From Yamagishiella unicocca (taxonomy: Eukaryota; Chlorophyta; Chlorophyceae; Chlamydomonadales; Volvocaceae), in the NCBI GenBank assembly GCA_003116995.1, contig BDSL01000114.1, forward strand, positions 64,501 to 128,500: a stretch of 64,000 nt of DNA, given 5' to 3'. The notes under the pieces are model-generated. The model saw only the letters and a list, made by a program, of their open reading frames with translations. It ran no database searches and was not told the DNA's origin. This document shows, one piece after another, positions 10,217 to 20,512 of the stretch. The position numbers and the translations under genes are program-made. Positions within the stretch are counted from its first letter, which is position 1. Each line of letters starts with the position of its first letter.

Positions 10217-10260
10217 CCTAGGAAGTTCCTAGGACGACCTAGGTGGCGGGCATATATAAG
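10217..10260 (+). promoter_or_regulatory. Three phased CCTAGG palindromes before a TATA box
   Basis: CCTAGG occurs at 10217-10222, 10228-10233 and 10238-10243, with start-to-start spacing of 11 and 10 bp, about one helical turn. TATATAAG follows at 10253-10260. This resembles a core promoter with phased binding sites. No gene directly downstream is identified; the TIR element begins 138 bp later. Function is inferred from the pattern only. Confidence 0.4.
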
Positions 10261-10870
10261 CTATCTAGCAGCTGACTTACTCCCCTGCATTGAACCTTAT
10301 ACGTCATTTCGTAAGATCGCCTAATACGATCGATCATAGGTGGGCCACACGGGTCGACCTTCAATAACATGGGACGGACCATCTTAGCGGTACAACATGC
10401 GTCTTCAACTCCCGTAGACGCATGCCTTCAACAGTCGAAGACTCTATGTCTTCAACAGTCGAAGAAAGTCCTTCAATTTTAACACCAAACCGTATGCCTC
10501 AAACAACGCATAATTGTTGCGTCAAGGACTGCAAGCGCCCAGAAACTAGGCTCAACTACTGGTGCATTGCTCCATTCCTCCGGAACCTTTGGAACCTCCA
10601 CGAAGCTTTCTGAAGCCATCAGGCTCTTGCTTTTCAATTTTGAATTTGAGATGGCAGATAGATTCCAGAGAAAGGACTCGAGGCTGTCGTGGGTCAGGCC
10701 AGGCGACGTCACGCCAGCCAACTCAAGCAGAAGATCATTCTGCATGAATGGAACATGGTAGGTACTAGAACACGGAACATGGTAGTGCCGCACGTTCCCC
10801 TGTAAAATCACTCACCGTTCCCCAAGTTCTGCCATGAGCTCCCTAGCACGGCTAAAACCCTTGACCAGTC

Positions 10871-10916
10871 GCCAAGCAACTGGTCAAGGGTGTTAGCCCT
10901 TGACCAGTTGCTTGGC
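10871..10916. repeat. Perfect 20-bp inverted repeat with 6-bp loop
   Basis: The arm 10871-10890 (GCCAAGCAACTGGTCAAGGG) is followed by the loop TGTTAG and its exact complement at 10897-10916. A third partial copy, CCCTTGACCAGT, starts at 10858. It lies inside the TIR element and would form a stable hairpin or cruciform. Confidence 0.9.
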
Positions 10917-10998
10917 GAGGCGCTCCTCTTTCTTGCGGTGCAGTTCGTACACCTACAGGAAAGCAATAGGGGCCTTGAGAATTCGTGCCCTTTGTGCA

Positions 10999-11085
10999 GA
11001 CGTGTCTTCAGCTCTAGTGGACGCGTCTTCAGCCGTTGTGGATGCGCCTTCGACACTAGTGGACGCGCCGTCAATAATCGTGGAC
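10999..11085. repeat. Four-copy 21-bp tandem repeat inside the TIR element
   Basis: About four degenerate units of the form GCGTCTTCAGCCGTTGTGGAT. In one plus-strand frame they encode a heptad like SSAVVDA; the TIRs in a comparable frame encode SSTVED-like heptads. The shared period and start (GCGTCTTCA) suggest that the internal array and the TIRs share an origin. Confidence 0.7.
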
Positions 11086-11474
11086 ACCCCTACGCTGCAT
11101 CTTCCTTATCTGGCCAGTCGAAGCCGAAGACTTCTGGGAGGCAGTTGAGGTCATCTGCCGTCAACGGTCTGGCTGGGCCCAGAGGTAACAGGCCTCTTTT
11201 GTAATTGGCTAAATTATTCGGAAGTCTTTTGGTATTTGCGAACCGGGCATGCTTTTCGACGTCACATATATCACAGGTTTCCCTCCGAAGTGTAGGTAAA
11301 ATTGGATAAGGTAGGATGCCCGTCCGTGCCAAAAACAAGTATGAGTATACATGTAGAAAACAAAAACAAAGAATGGTGGTAAAGGGCAGAGTTCGTTGGT
11401 ACAACGTCCACGACATTAGAAGACGCGGCGTCTTCGACTGTTGAAGGCATGCGTCTACGGGAGTTGAAGACGCA

Positions 11475-12347
11475 ACAGAGTGTCACGATGAGCTGCACGG
11501 ACCTGGCTTACACATAGCTGGGTATGGCAAGCAAGCCCATTAGGTTATGCGCTAGCTACCAGCCCATCCCTGCCTTGCAGCAGAGGGTCTTTTACTGCTG
11601 TTCGCATCGCAGTCTACAGTAGCCAGGGTGCCCCTGTCGTCTGACCATGTGCAGCCAAGTACTCGGTGGAGGCATCATATCGCGCCTCCTATCGCGTTCC
11701 GGATGGACCGTCGACATCCAGCGGCCGCTGCCTGGTGCTTCCGTCTCGCTTCCACCAGCCCCGCCAGATGAAACAAACATGCGGATCCTTCACGTTATGG
11801 ACGTCGCGGAAAGGATACTCGATGATTGCCAAGAATGGCAAACTTTGTCATCGGTACTTGCTTGCTTCACAAAAGTGCTTGCGGACAATGTCACATCTTG
11901 ATATTGAAAAGTTGTCATGAAAATTCAAGGGACGCGCGCCATGTTGGTTTTGCGCATTCTGCGGATGTGGGCCGCTACTGGGAGGCAGAGACTGGAATGG
12001 ACGAGTAGGAGTCGCCTGAACAGGCACTGCTACATCGGGACCAAATTATGTAGTACCGTACCATAGCGCGCTTTGGCACCGAGCGAGCTAGTGCAGAAGC
12101 ATGGTTCCACTTGTTCCTCTTTTGCTGCACTACAGTATTACTGTAAGCAAGGAAGTACACGAGGGTTTCCGCCGAAAGTGTGCGACCGCGCAGCCGCTTA
12201 GCCGTCGTTCATCCAACAGCATTGGCGTGAGGTCAACGTGCCTGCATCACAATATCTTATTTTCCTATTGCGCCATTTTACAGCCGTCGTAGGTTACAGC
12301 CCTCGAACTGCCGGTTACTGCCCTCGCACGGCCGCCAGCTCAGCGCC
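11475..12347. other. Intergenic between TIR element and orphan gene
   Basis: About 870 bp. Short frames (for example 11647-11901 on the plus strand) have no recognised domain or splice context. The promoter of the downstream orphan gene should lie toward the right end. Confidence 0.4.
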
Positions 12348-13816
12348 TTGCTTATCCAAAAGAGCATGTCGCAACTACTCTTGCTGCAAGACACCCACAG
12401 CGGCAGAGTGGGTGCCGTGGCCGAGGCCGAATCGCCTCTTGAGGCGGAACTGAAGCAGGACCTGGACCAGCTGCGCTTCGATGCCGCAGAGCAAAAATGC
12501 CTGGCAGACAACGACCTAATGACCTGGGAGCTGCTCGAGGCTAGCTTCCCAGGTAGTTCGCGGTCGGCGCCGTCGTACTATTCGACTCTTGCAGATAGCT
12601 GCTGGCACAGCAGCCAGTAATCGGACCGACGCTGCGCTGTGCTCGCGACGCGCAGGAGCATCTGCTATCTGCGATTGGGAGAAGATGAAGAAGCTGCTAA
12701 ACATGGGCGTGCGAGAGGCGCACGCCAAGGCATTGCTGAAGCGGATTGGCCAGCGTCGCCCCGCAGGTGGGTATGAGAGAAACCCGTACGTTTGGGTACA
12801 CTTAGGCCCGAGGAGGACACGGCCACCCGAGGATGGCAAAATCAAAGGGGAAAAACGGTGTCACCGCGCTGCAGGGGCAGATCACGAACCCACATCCATG
12901 TCGTCCTGCCTGACACTACTCACAAGGAGACCAAAACTACCCCCCAAATAGGGCTGCTGAGGCTCCATAGGGGCCCAACCCTTCCGGGGAAGGCCCAACA
13001 CTGCAAAGCCCCGAAGAAGGGCCCAAAACTCCACGACCCCACGGCGGCGGTTGACACGACACTGTCCGTGTTAAATAGTAACTGGGGCCCAATGTTACTG
13101 CTAATAAATGTTACAGTGGGCCCCAGCCGTGTGTTAGTATCTGTTGGGGCCCACTGTTATTACTAATAATTGTTACAGTGGGCCCCAGCCGTGTGTTAGT
13201 GTCTGTTAATTTAGGTTTGTCGTACATCCGTATCCGTCCCATGGGGCCCCCAATGCCTTGTACGGAAGACTCAATTGCGTTCAATCAAGGCCTCCTTCGC
13301 TGGGTCCGAGCAAGGGCTACAGCACCATAGCTGTGCAATTTGCTTTGACACATTGATGCTCTCCTCCTAATGAAACCCCCGCCGACCAACCCGCTAAATG
13401 TTGACTCGTTTCACCCTCCCCATGCAGCTCCGCCAGACACCCAACTTCAGACCTATCTAGCGGAAGCGGCTATGCAGGAGATTTTGCAGCACCCGGCGGC
13501 TGGACAACAGCTAACACAGCGCCCGCCACCTTCGCAGCCGCCCCCGAAGCTGCTGACGCGCGTACGGGAGCGAGCGGTGGGCCCCTTCATGGCGGACGGT
13601 TGCATGTACTACCCTCTGACCGACCTGGTGACTTGGGAAGTCAAGAACCCGTCTAACTACCTCCAAAAGGTCCTGCACCCCAAGATCCCGCTGGAGATAA
13701 TGGCTCGCGGGCGGCGATTCACTCGTCGCGCGGTGCTGTGCTTCAACAAGGCGGATATGGAGGACATTCGCAAATTGGTGCCCAGTCACAAGCTTTACGG
13801 TACTCCTAAGATGTAA
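12348..13816 (+). CDS. Hypothetical protein, 249 aa, three exons
   Basis: Assembled exons are 12348-12552 (donor CAG|GTAGTT), 12611-12766 (acceptor CACAG, donor GCAG|GTGGGT) and 13428-13816 (acceptor ATGCAG). All phases agree and the sum is 250 codons including TAA. The N-terminal part is acidic and helical (ELKQDLDQLRFDAAEQKC). The middle is basic (DWEKMKKLLNMGVREAHAKA). The C-terminal 80 residues (ADGCMYYPLTDLVTWEVKN ... GRRFTRRAVLCFNKADMEDI) look like a compact folded domain. I recognise no family. The second intron holds a palindromic twin repeat, and the first is only 58 bp. The start could lie further upstream. Because mobile DNA surrounds it, it may be transposon-derived. Confidence 0.5.
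13083..13206. repeat. Tandem pair of 62-bp palindromic units
   Basis: Two units (about 13083-13144 and 13145-13206), each able to fold as TGGGGCCCACTGT ... ACAGTGGGCCCCA around an AT-rich loop of TTACTAATAA type. The second unit has a perfect 13-bp stem. The first has AATGTT where the second has ACTGTT. The unit resembles a MITE or fold-back remnant and sits in the second intron of the orphan gene. Confidence 0.8.
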
Positions 13817-15234
13817 GGATGGCCCAGCAGAGATGCGCGGCCTTCGTCGTTTCTCGCTGTGTTCCCCGGCTCTAATACTACTTGATCCAGCCCCGGCTTT
13901 GATTCCTTCGGTGGCAACTTACAGTTGGAACCCTTTGAGTGTCCTAAACGCCCTGTCTCGGATAAGGCCTTTGATTGGCTCATTACAGCTCCTGTGACAA
14001 TGTGTTTCTATTGATTGGCTTAGGAGTTCCACGCTTCGAGCTGTTGCACGCGTGCGGATCTTGTATGTGAGAAAAAACGCGTTTCATGTTTCGGACGTGA
14101 TCTAGAAATAGCGAAGCAGTAATAACTACGGCTCGTATGTCGGTTTACATGTACGTCGTAATAAACCCTGCGCGGCGAGGATTAACTTGGCCAGCGAGCT
14201 TTCTGACGAGGGCACGTGCTCCTAACCGAGTTAAAGCGCAAGCTAATGCGTCAAATATACCAATATTCGCCCCTTTGCCGGGCCCCTTGTCGGGTCGTCT
14301 CTATTTCGAAGTCGGTGGCGAACCAGGGTTGGTTGCTCATGTCAGTTTTGTCGTTGCGACCCACGGGTCGGGCCACCTGCTGGCTGGATGCCATCTAGGT
14401 AACGTCCCGGGCGGGCTTCAGGTCCCTTTGGGGCGCCCAGTACCGTATCCTTAGCTGCATCCCGTGCATAAAGCTCTTGTAGGTTGTCCTAGGCTTAGCG
14501 CCCTTGGGCATGACATTGGGGCCGCTCAATCTAAAGACCTGCAAGTAGCCTGTAAAAGCACAAACTGCGCTTTAGTCACAGCTGCGCTTACAATGACGCG
14601 CATTGAGGATCGTCCAATATCCGTGGCGTCATGGAGAGCATCGGCTGACGGCCGACAATAGTTCACCCGGATGCAGCCAACATGACAAATAAGTTGTTTA
14701 GTGTCAGCGTTCAAACTCGCCAACGCAACACAACCACTCGAACCAACCGCAACAAACTGCAGCACGCCCACTTCTGGCAGTGATCAACTACAGGAGGAAG
14801 CAATACCAGTCGTGGTGAAATGGGTCCAATAGCTAAACGTTACAGAGACAGGGAACAGAAAGATCCAAACGGACTAGATCAATATGCACCGTGAGCTCTG
14901 TTCCTTGTCCTAGTGTAACCCTAAGCTAATACTCTGCGGTTAGCGTCACTCAACACCTCGCAAACAAAATCACGCTCACCTGCTCTCTTCATAACGTCTG
15001 TCTATTTCTCCTGCAGTCTTTCACACATCGTGCACTACAATAGTGGAAGCGTTTCGATTTTCTGCGATCTAAGACGGCAACCTGGCCACACGGCAACAGG
15101 CGTCTCCCTTGCGTACACGATCCCAAGCGCAAGGTGACGTAGATTTGCCACACCCCTCCTGCTCTTATGTCTGGATAATTCTTCACCCCTGTTCCCCTCC
15201 CATGACGCCTAGCTTTAGCCCGGATATCAGGGCC
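13817..15234. other. Intergenic between convergent orphan gene and MBOAT gene
   Basis: About 1.4 kb between two convergent 3' ends, so it should hold both 3' UTRs. AT content is moderate. No ORF, tRNA or repeat stands out. Confidence 0.5.
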
Positions 15235-18200
15235 TCATTCAGTCTTCTTATTGCTGTGGCTGCCGTTCGCCGCAACCGGCATTGCGCCGCCAGGCCCCGT
15301 CGCAGGCTTGGGCGCGCGCTTTGGCTTAATGAACGATCCCAGCACGTTGACTACCAACATGAGGATGAAGGGGAAGTAGTAAACGGAAGCGTAGGCCTGC
15401 ATGCTCGGCTTCCAGTCCAGGAGCTGCAGTCCATGGTCCAAAACAGGTGGCAAGGTGGCGAAAGGGGTATGTAAGATGACAAAGACGAGGCGGCCGCCGG
15501 CAGGCGTTGCTAGAACCATTCGAATGCCCCCACCTGGAAGGAGCACGCCATGTAGTTGAGCACAAAGGTTGTCCACAGGATTTTGACGAGCCGAAACAAG
15601 AGGCTGTTGCGGACGATGCTGGGCAGGTACGCCTCGGTCTTGTAGACAATCTGGGTAAAAAGCCAGAGCAAGGAGCAGCGTTCAATTCAGGGGCCGCAAA
15701 GTTGGTCGGAAGTCATATACCGCGTCTCATGACTTTTGTCACGACACGCGGGGCCCAGTCCACTTGGGAGAGGCGCAGGCATCAGCCGCGCCTAAATGTC
15801 GATGGCGCAAGTAAGACGGCATGATATGTGCGTCTGTGCATACACATGCAAGAGCTACTACCGAAAAACACGCATCATGGCGAGCCGGTCCATGCTGTCA
15901 GTGTAATCCTCGCTGCCGCAGGCGGCTGTTTCATATGTGCATCGCATCGAACTCAATCGGCAGTGGCCGAGCAAAGGGGACAGGGATGAAGGGGCGGCCG
16001 GGACCAAACCCAACGCTGCTGACGCAAATGCCGTCCCTGGAAGTGGGACAGCCGCCTTCAGCCAATAAGCTAACGCGGAGCGAATCACGGCACTCAAACG
16101 CCATCACTTAGCGCGTGCCGTACGCCCTCTGAAATCTCTGATTGATGGCCATAAGTCACACCTGTGCGAAGTAGATCCAGATCGCCGTCCCAGCGAAGAA
16201 GAAGACGTAACCCGCATACAGACCGTGCCACACGGCGCTGACCAGCTGCGTGAAGAGGAGCGACTGGAAGCCAGGCCGCCGGTTGCGAGGCGCCACGCGT
16301 TCGTAGACATATCTGCAGTCCGCACCAAATCGGCACATCCACGTAAGACCACCTCTTTCGTGGTATGCGATGACACAAAAAAGGACCGGCGTAGCCCCCA
16401 TAGCGCGCGTTAGTGCAAGTGGCAAAGTGTTGATTGCTCAACTACCGTGACCCGAGGCAGCCCATGGACCACAACAACCGGGGTGCGGGCGTTGGCATGG
16501 TTGCTGGCGTTTGGCATGTGTACAAGCGCACGGCGCTGAAGCGGCTTTCGGCTGTATCGTCAGGGAAGGCAACCGTGTTGCACTCAGACCCGGCGCACCT
16601 CCGAAGGAAGACTCCAGTGCAGATGTTCCAGTTCAAGGGCACGTTACGCGCACTGTCCGTCAGCCACACGCCGAGGAAGCTGCAGTTGCGGCAGCGACCC
16701 CTGTGCATGTGCGAGGAGGAGAGCAAGGATGGGGCAAAAGGACGGCATCAAAGGACTGATGTCTAAAAAAGGACATGACACGCGCTTCGCGCTGCGGATA
16801 GCGAGAGCAAAGCACCAAGCAGCAATCGTCTGCAACCACCGCTCGATGAAGCCGGTCCCCGTATCGGCAGCGCAACAGGGCCTCATTCGGGTTACACATC
16901 ACACCAGCAACACGCACCACTCACCACTGAGGCTCGCCGGTCTTGGGGTCGTACCCTATGAAGTCCAAGCCCGCCAAAATGTACGAGGACTCCGTGATCT
17001 TCCAGGTGAAGTAGTACCGCAGTTGGTACACCAGGCCAATCACGCAGATGGAGATGCACTTGATGACCATCGGCTGGCTGTAGTACCAGTCGCTGTGGTA
17101 GTGGTCCATGTGCCAGCCGTTCAACGTGAGGGCAAGGTACACGCCCATGTGCCAGAGGCCCTCAACAAGCGCCAGCAGTCCGCGGACGAAAACGCTGGGC
17201 ATGGGGCGCTTCGCCTTGGGGTCCCACGGCTGCGAGAAACCACGCACGGATAGGGACACAATGTACGTTTCCGCAAAAGTAGCAATGGCTGTGTGGATTT
17301 CGAATATGGTGTCACGCGGTCAACTTTCGTGCTGACACGTGGGGGCAGGCTGCAGTCGCCCACGTATGTCCCAGTGAAACGGACTGTCATCGCATGCTCC
17401 CGGTGTCATCGCATGCTCCCGCTGTCATCGCATGCTCCCGCTGTCATCGCATGCTCCTGCCCTCAGTTGCACAAATGCACGGCATCCATTGCTTGCGGAG
17501 ACGGGTGGAGCACTGGAGCTCCGAATAACATTTGACAAGGCCAGGGGCGCACCGGTTTGCAGCGCACGGCGAAGGAAACGGCGAGCGCACTCGGTCCAAG
17601 TCCAGTCCCGATATTCCTCAAACATGCACCTTCCCCAACCTGACTCCTTAGAACCCACCCCCTTGAGCTCAATGAAGTCCTTGTAGTCACTGTACTCGTA
17701 AAAGGGACCCGCCAGGAGGTTGCCGAGTCCGAACAAGTACGAGAGGTACTCTAGAGGGGTCGGCGTTGAGACCAGCTGGTGGGCTGCTTGGTACGGACTT
17801 AGTTCCTGGGTGCAAGAACAGTAGCGGGTGTTATCTAACGGACTGGAACCATAACCTGTCTGCACCTACGCGCACAGGTTGCAGCGCAGTACAGAGCGCG
17901 TGCCGACACCAAGCCACCATACAGCCCTCACGAAAGCGGCAGCATCAGTAATGCGCACAGGGTATGACAGGGCCCCAAGCCCAGCCTACCTCCTTGTTCT
18001 TGCGAAAGCTGTCCTGACGGCAAACGCACATGGATATTAGCTTAAGCACAGCGACCATAGCACCACCTGGAATAATTCGCAGCGCACAACCGACGACACA
18101 GCACAATTCAGCAGGGTTGCCGTGGCTCGAGCCTCTGTATGGTCCAATTACATGCAGGTAAGCATACGGAAGGATGCAGTACATGCTAAGCGGGGTTAAC

Positions 18201-19278
18201 TTGCGGGCTCATAGCTGCACCCCATGAATGAAGGCGTGATACTTCGTTGACAGCTAGCTCTTCTGACTGCATGAAACGTCGGTGGTGAGGGAATCCTTCC
18301 TAAAATCCATTATATGCCAGAGCGGCGACGCACACGGTCAGCTTTCCCAGGACCGGGCACAAGCACAATGTCCCAGCTGTGTCTTGCGGGGTGCCCCAAT
18401 CCACAAACCCTTAGTCTGCGGTTCCAAGCTCACCGGTGAAGTCCATGTTACCCGTTTTCCAAGATTCGCCGCTGGCATTGACAACGTGCCTGCATATGTC
18501 GCCACCGGCAGCCATGTAAGAGCTCCTGGGTAACAAGGCATGACGTCTACTTATGTAATTCGGCCCCCGTCTCCCGATGCTTGCGTGCTAGCGCCAACCG
18601 TAAGTTGAAACGCATTCCATGTACATCAGAGCGACAAGGACAGATGAGGGGTGCGAGCACCGCACCCACTGGACATGACTAAACGCGCAGCGTCCCCGGG
18701 GACACAGCCTTCAACTCACAGGTATATGAGGCAGGGGAATACGGTCGACCACCCTATTAGGCCAGCTCGCCGTGGTGCCAGCAGCAGCGTAAGGTACGCG
18801 GCGACGGCCATCGGAATGACATGGAGGATGCTGCTGCCGAACGGGTAGTAGATGATGATAATCCCCGATATTAAAGCGTAGATGTGTCGCACTGCATCCC
18901 AAAAGACATACATACGCATCAGCTATGGCCTACTCTCGGGGAAAGCAGCCGCCGAAGAAGATCAGGTGCCATAACGCCAAAAGCTGTCCGTTTGATCTGC
19001 TTACACGTCGGGTTGCGAAACAGCCGCACGCCAGCCACCAGTAGCACCGAAGCAAATAGTGCTAACGTGAAGCGGAACTGAGAGTGGCTCAGTCCGGTGG
19101 CCTTTGAAAGGTCCTCTTCCCAAGCCATATGAGGAATCAGATTGTGATCAGTCGACAAGTGTTCCTGGAAATAGAGGTGGCCTTGGTATACAGGCTGCGT
19201 GTATGGCCTTAGCTTGTCAAGCACTGGGAGACCATAATCAGCGATGAGACCGCGCGCCTGCGCCGCCAGCGCCTCCAT
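15235..19278 (-). CDS. MBOAT-family lysophospholipid acyltransferase (ALE1/LPCAT type), 522 aa
   Basis: Ten phase-consistent exons: 19278-19005, 18891-18720, 18489-18434, 18066-17990, 17805-17659, 17229-16925, 16679-16599, 16312-16162, 15650-15534, 15423-15235, giving 523 codons with stop. Family landmarks: SGESWKTGNMDFTG, FGLGNLLAGPFYEYSDYKDFIE, the Asn-containing SARNVPLNWNICTG and the catalytic-His segment SAVWHGLYAGYVFFF. Several hydrophobic membrane segments are present. Such enzymes acylate lysophosphatidylcholine and related lysolipids at the ER (Lands cycle). The C terminus KKTE fits a KKxx ER-retrieval signal. Start MEALAAQARG is preferred; an in-frame ATG 33 bp upstream is possible. 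It is divergent from the HODM-like gene. Confidence 0.9.
17385..17460. repeat. Four-copy 19-bp tandem repeat in MBOAT intron 5
   Basis: Four units of TGTCATCGCATGCTCCCGC, with the first and last differing by a base or two. They lie in the intron between exons 17805-17659 and 17229-16925. Each unit holds the palindrome GCATGC. Confidence 0.9.
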
Positions 19279-20512
19279 AGCTGATCGCGCAAAGACAATG
19301 ACCCAAAACAAACGGTTTTATGTCTTCCCCAGTTGCGTTTGGGTCGCTCGGGGTAGGCGCAGGAACTGCGGTCCAAAGATCGAGCGGATTCTAGACGTTC
19401 GTGAGGAAAAGGAGGTAAGTGTCATCAACTACAGATTCCCAAACATAGCAACATAACCTGCACGTTTACACCAATAACGGGGGATGCTTGCACTATGTTC
19501 AGCTGTCCGCTGCTCTGCCCCACATTCCAAGCCGTACTACGTCGTCCCATCAAGCCATTCGCGATACACAGATACTGCCAAAGTATCAATATCCACTGCG
19601 TTAACAAGCCTAACACGATTATACGTTACTGTTGGGTAAGTGCCTTTGTTGAAGAACCTGTAAGTTAAAGCACCAGACCGTAACCCATCAGGCGCAATCC
19701 TGAGAGTGACAGAGGCACGAGGGGCTTATTGCGGCCATGGAGTGTGTTAAGAGAGGTAGGGGGAAGGGCGTGAGGGCGCGATGAGGGTTTGGCCTTCCGT
19801 GCCGTGCCCCCTCGTGCCGCCATGGCCGTTTCATCGGCTTGTGCCGCTCCTTATTCTTCATCAACCGCGTATAGGAGGGTCTCTGGTGTCTGGAGATTGG
19901 GGGAGCTCAGCAACCTATCACACGCGAAATTGACCGTGGTTTTGGCACAGCTTTGCCATCAGCGCTGATCAGCGTGTCCCGGCTGGCCTTCCCTGACAGG
20001 ACAAGACACATGCAAGCACATTACAAAACCAACCCGATTCAGTGCTGGCCGATACCTGCCTTCCTCGCACTTAGCTTATAGTTTTCCGCCGCGTACTATT
20101 GAGGCGCACGACATCCTCCCGGTTTCTATCTGAGAAGTCGGTGTGGCAACCCAGGGCGCCCCAGGGCAACCACAACTCCAGCAGGATGGTCATCCTTCGC
20201 TATTTAGCTAGGATATTCCACATTCGGAGGTCACGTTAACCTCATATAAATTCGCGCCACCGCCTGTACATTTGGCAACACCCGTAACTCGCTTTCGCAG
20301 TTCCTGCACGGTCCGCGTGGGACTGCCCGCTGCACCTACATATATATCGCATAAGTAACTGAGGAGGTAAGAATGTCAGTCACGGCTTGCCTACCGGTAG
20401 TGGCCAAGGCGCGAATTCTGTCGTACATAAACAGTTGATACTTTCTATGCCAGCCTCTGGTAACACACATTACGCAATCTTTCGAGCTAGTATTGATGCG
20501 CTGGACACCATC
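19279..20512. other. Divergent intergenic region, MBOAT and HODM-like genes
   Basis: About 1.2 kb between two divergent start codons, so it should contain both promoters. I see no clear TATA box. An in-frame extension of the HODM-like gene reaches 20387. No other gene is supported. Confidence 0.5.

Larger units (their letters stand above)
10398..11474. mobile_element. Non-autonomous TIR element, about 1.08 kb
   Basis: 45-bp terminal inverted repeats at 10398-10442 and 11430-11474 match perfectly by eye, starting TGCGTCTTCAACTCCCGTAG. ACA flanks both ends (10395-10397 and 11475-11477) and could be a 3-bp target duplication. The TIRs contain the unit GCGTCTTCAACTCCCGTAGAC, and a related 21-bp unit is tandemly repeated inside (about 10999-11085). 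Internal frames of up to about 110 codons show no transposase motif. The superfamily cannot be assigned. Confidence 0.7.

Noticed and set aside
17385..17460. CRISPR-like array
   Set aside because: Units are contiguous with no spacers; this is a simple tandem repeat in an intron.
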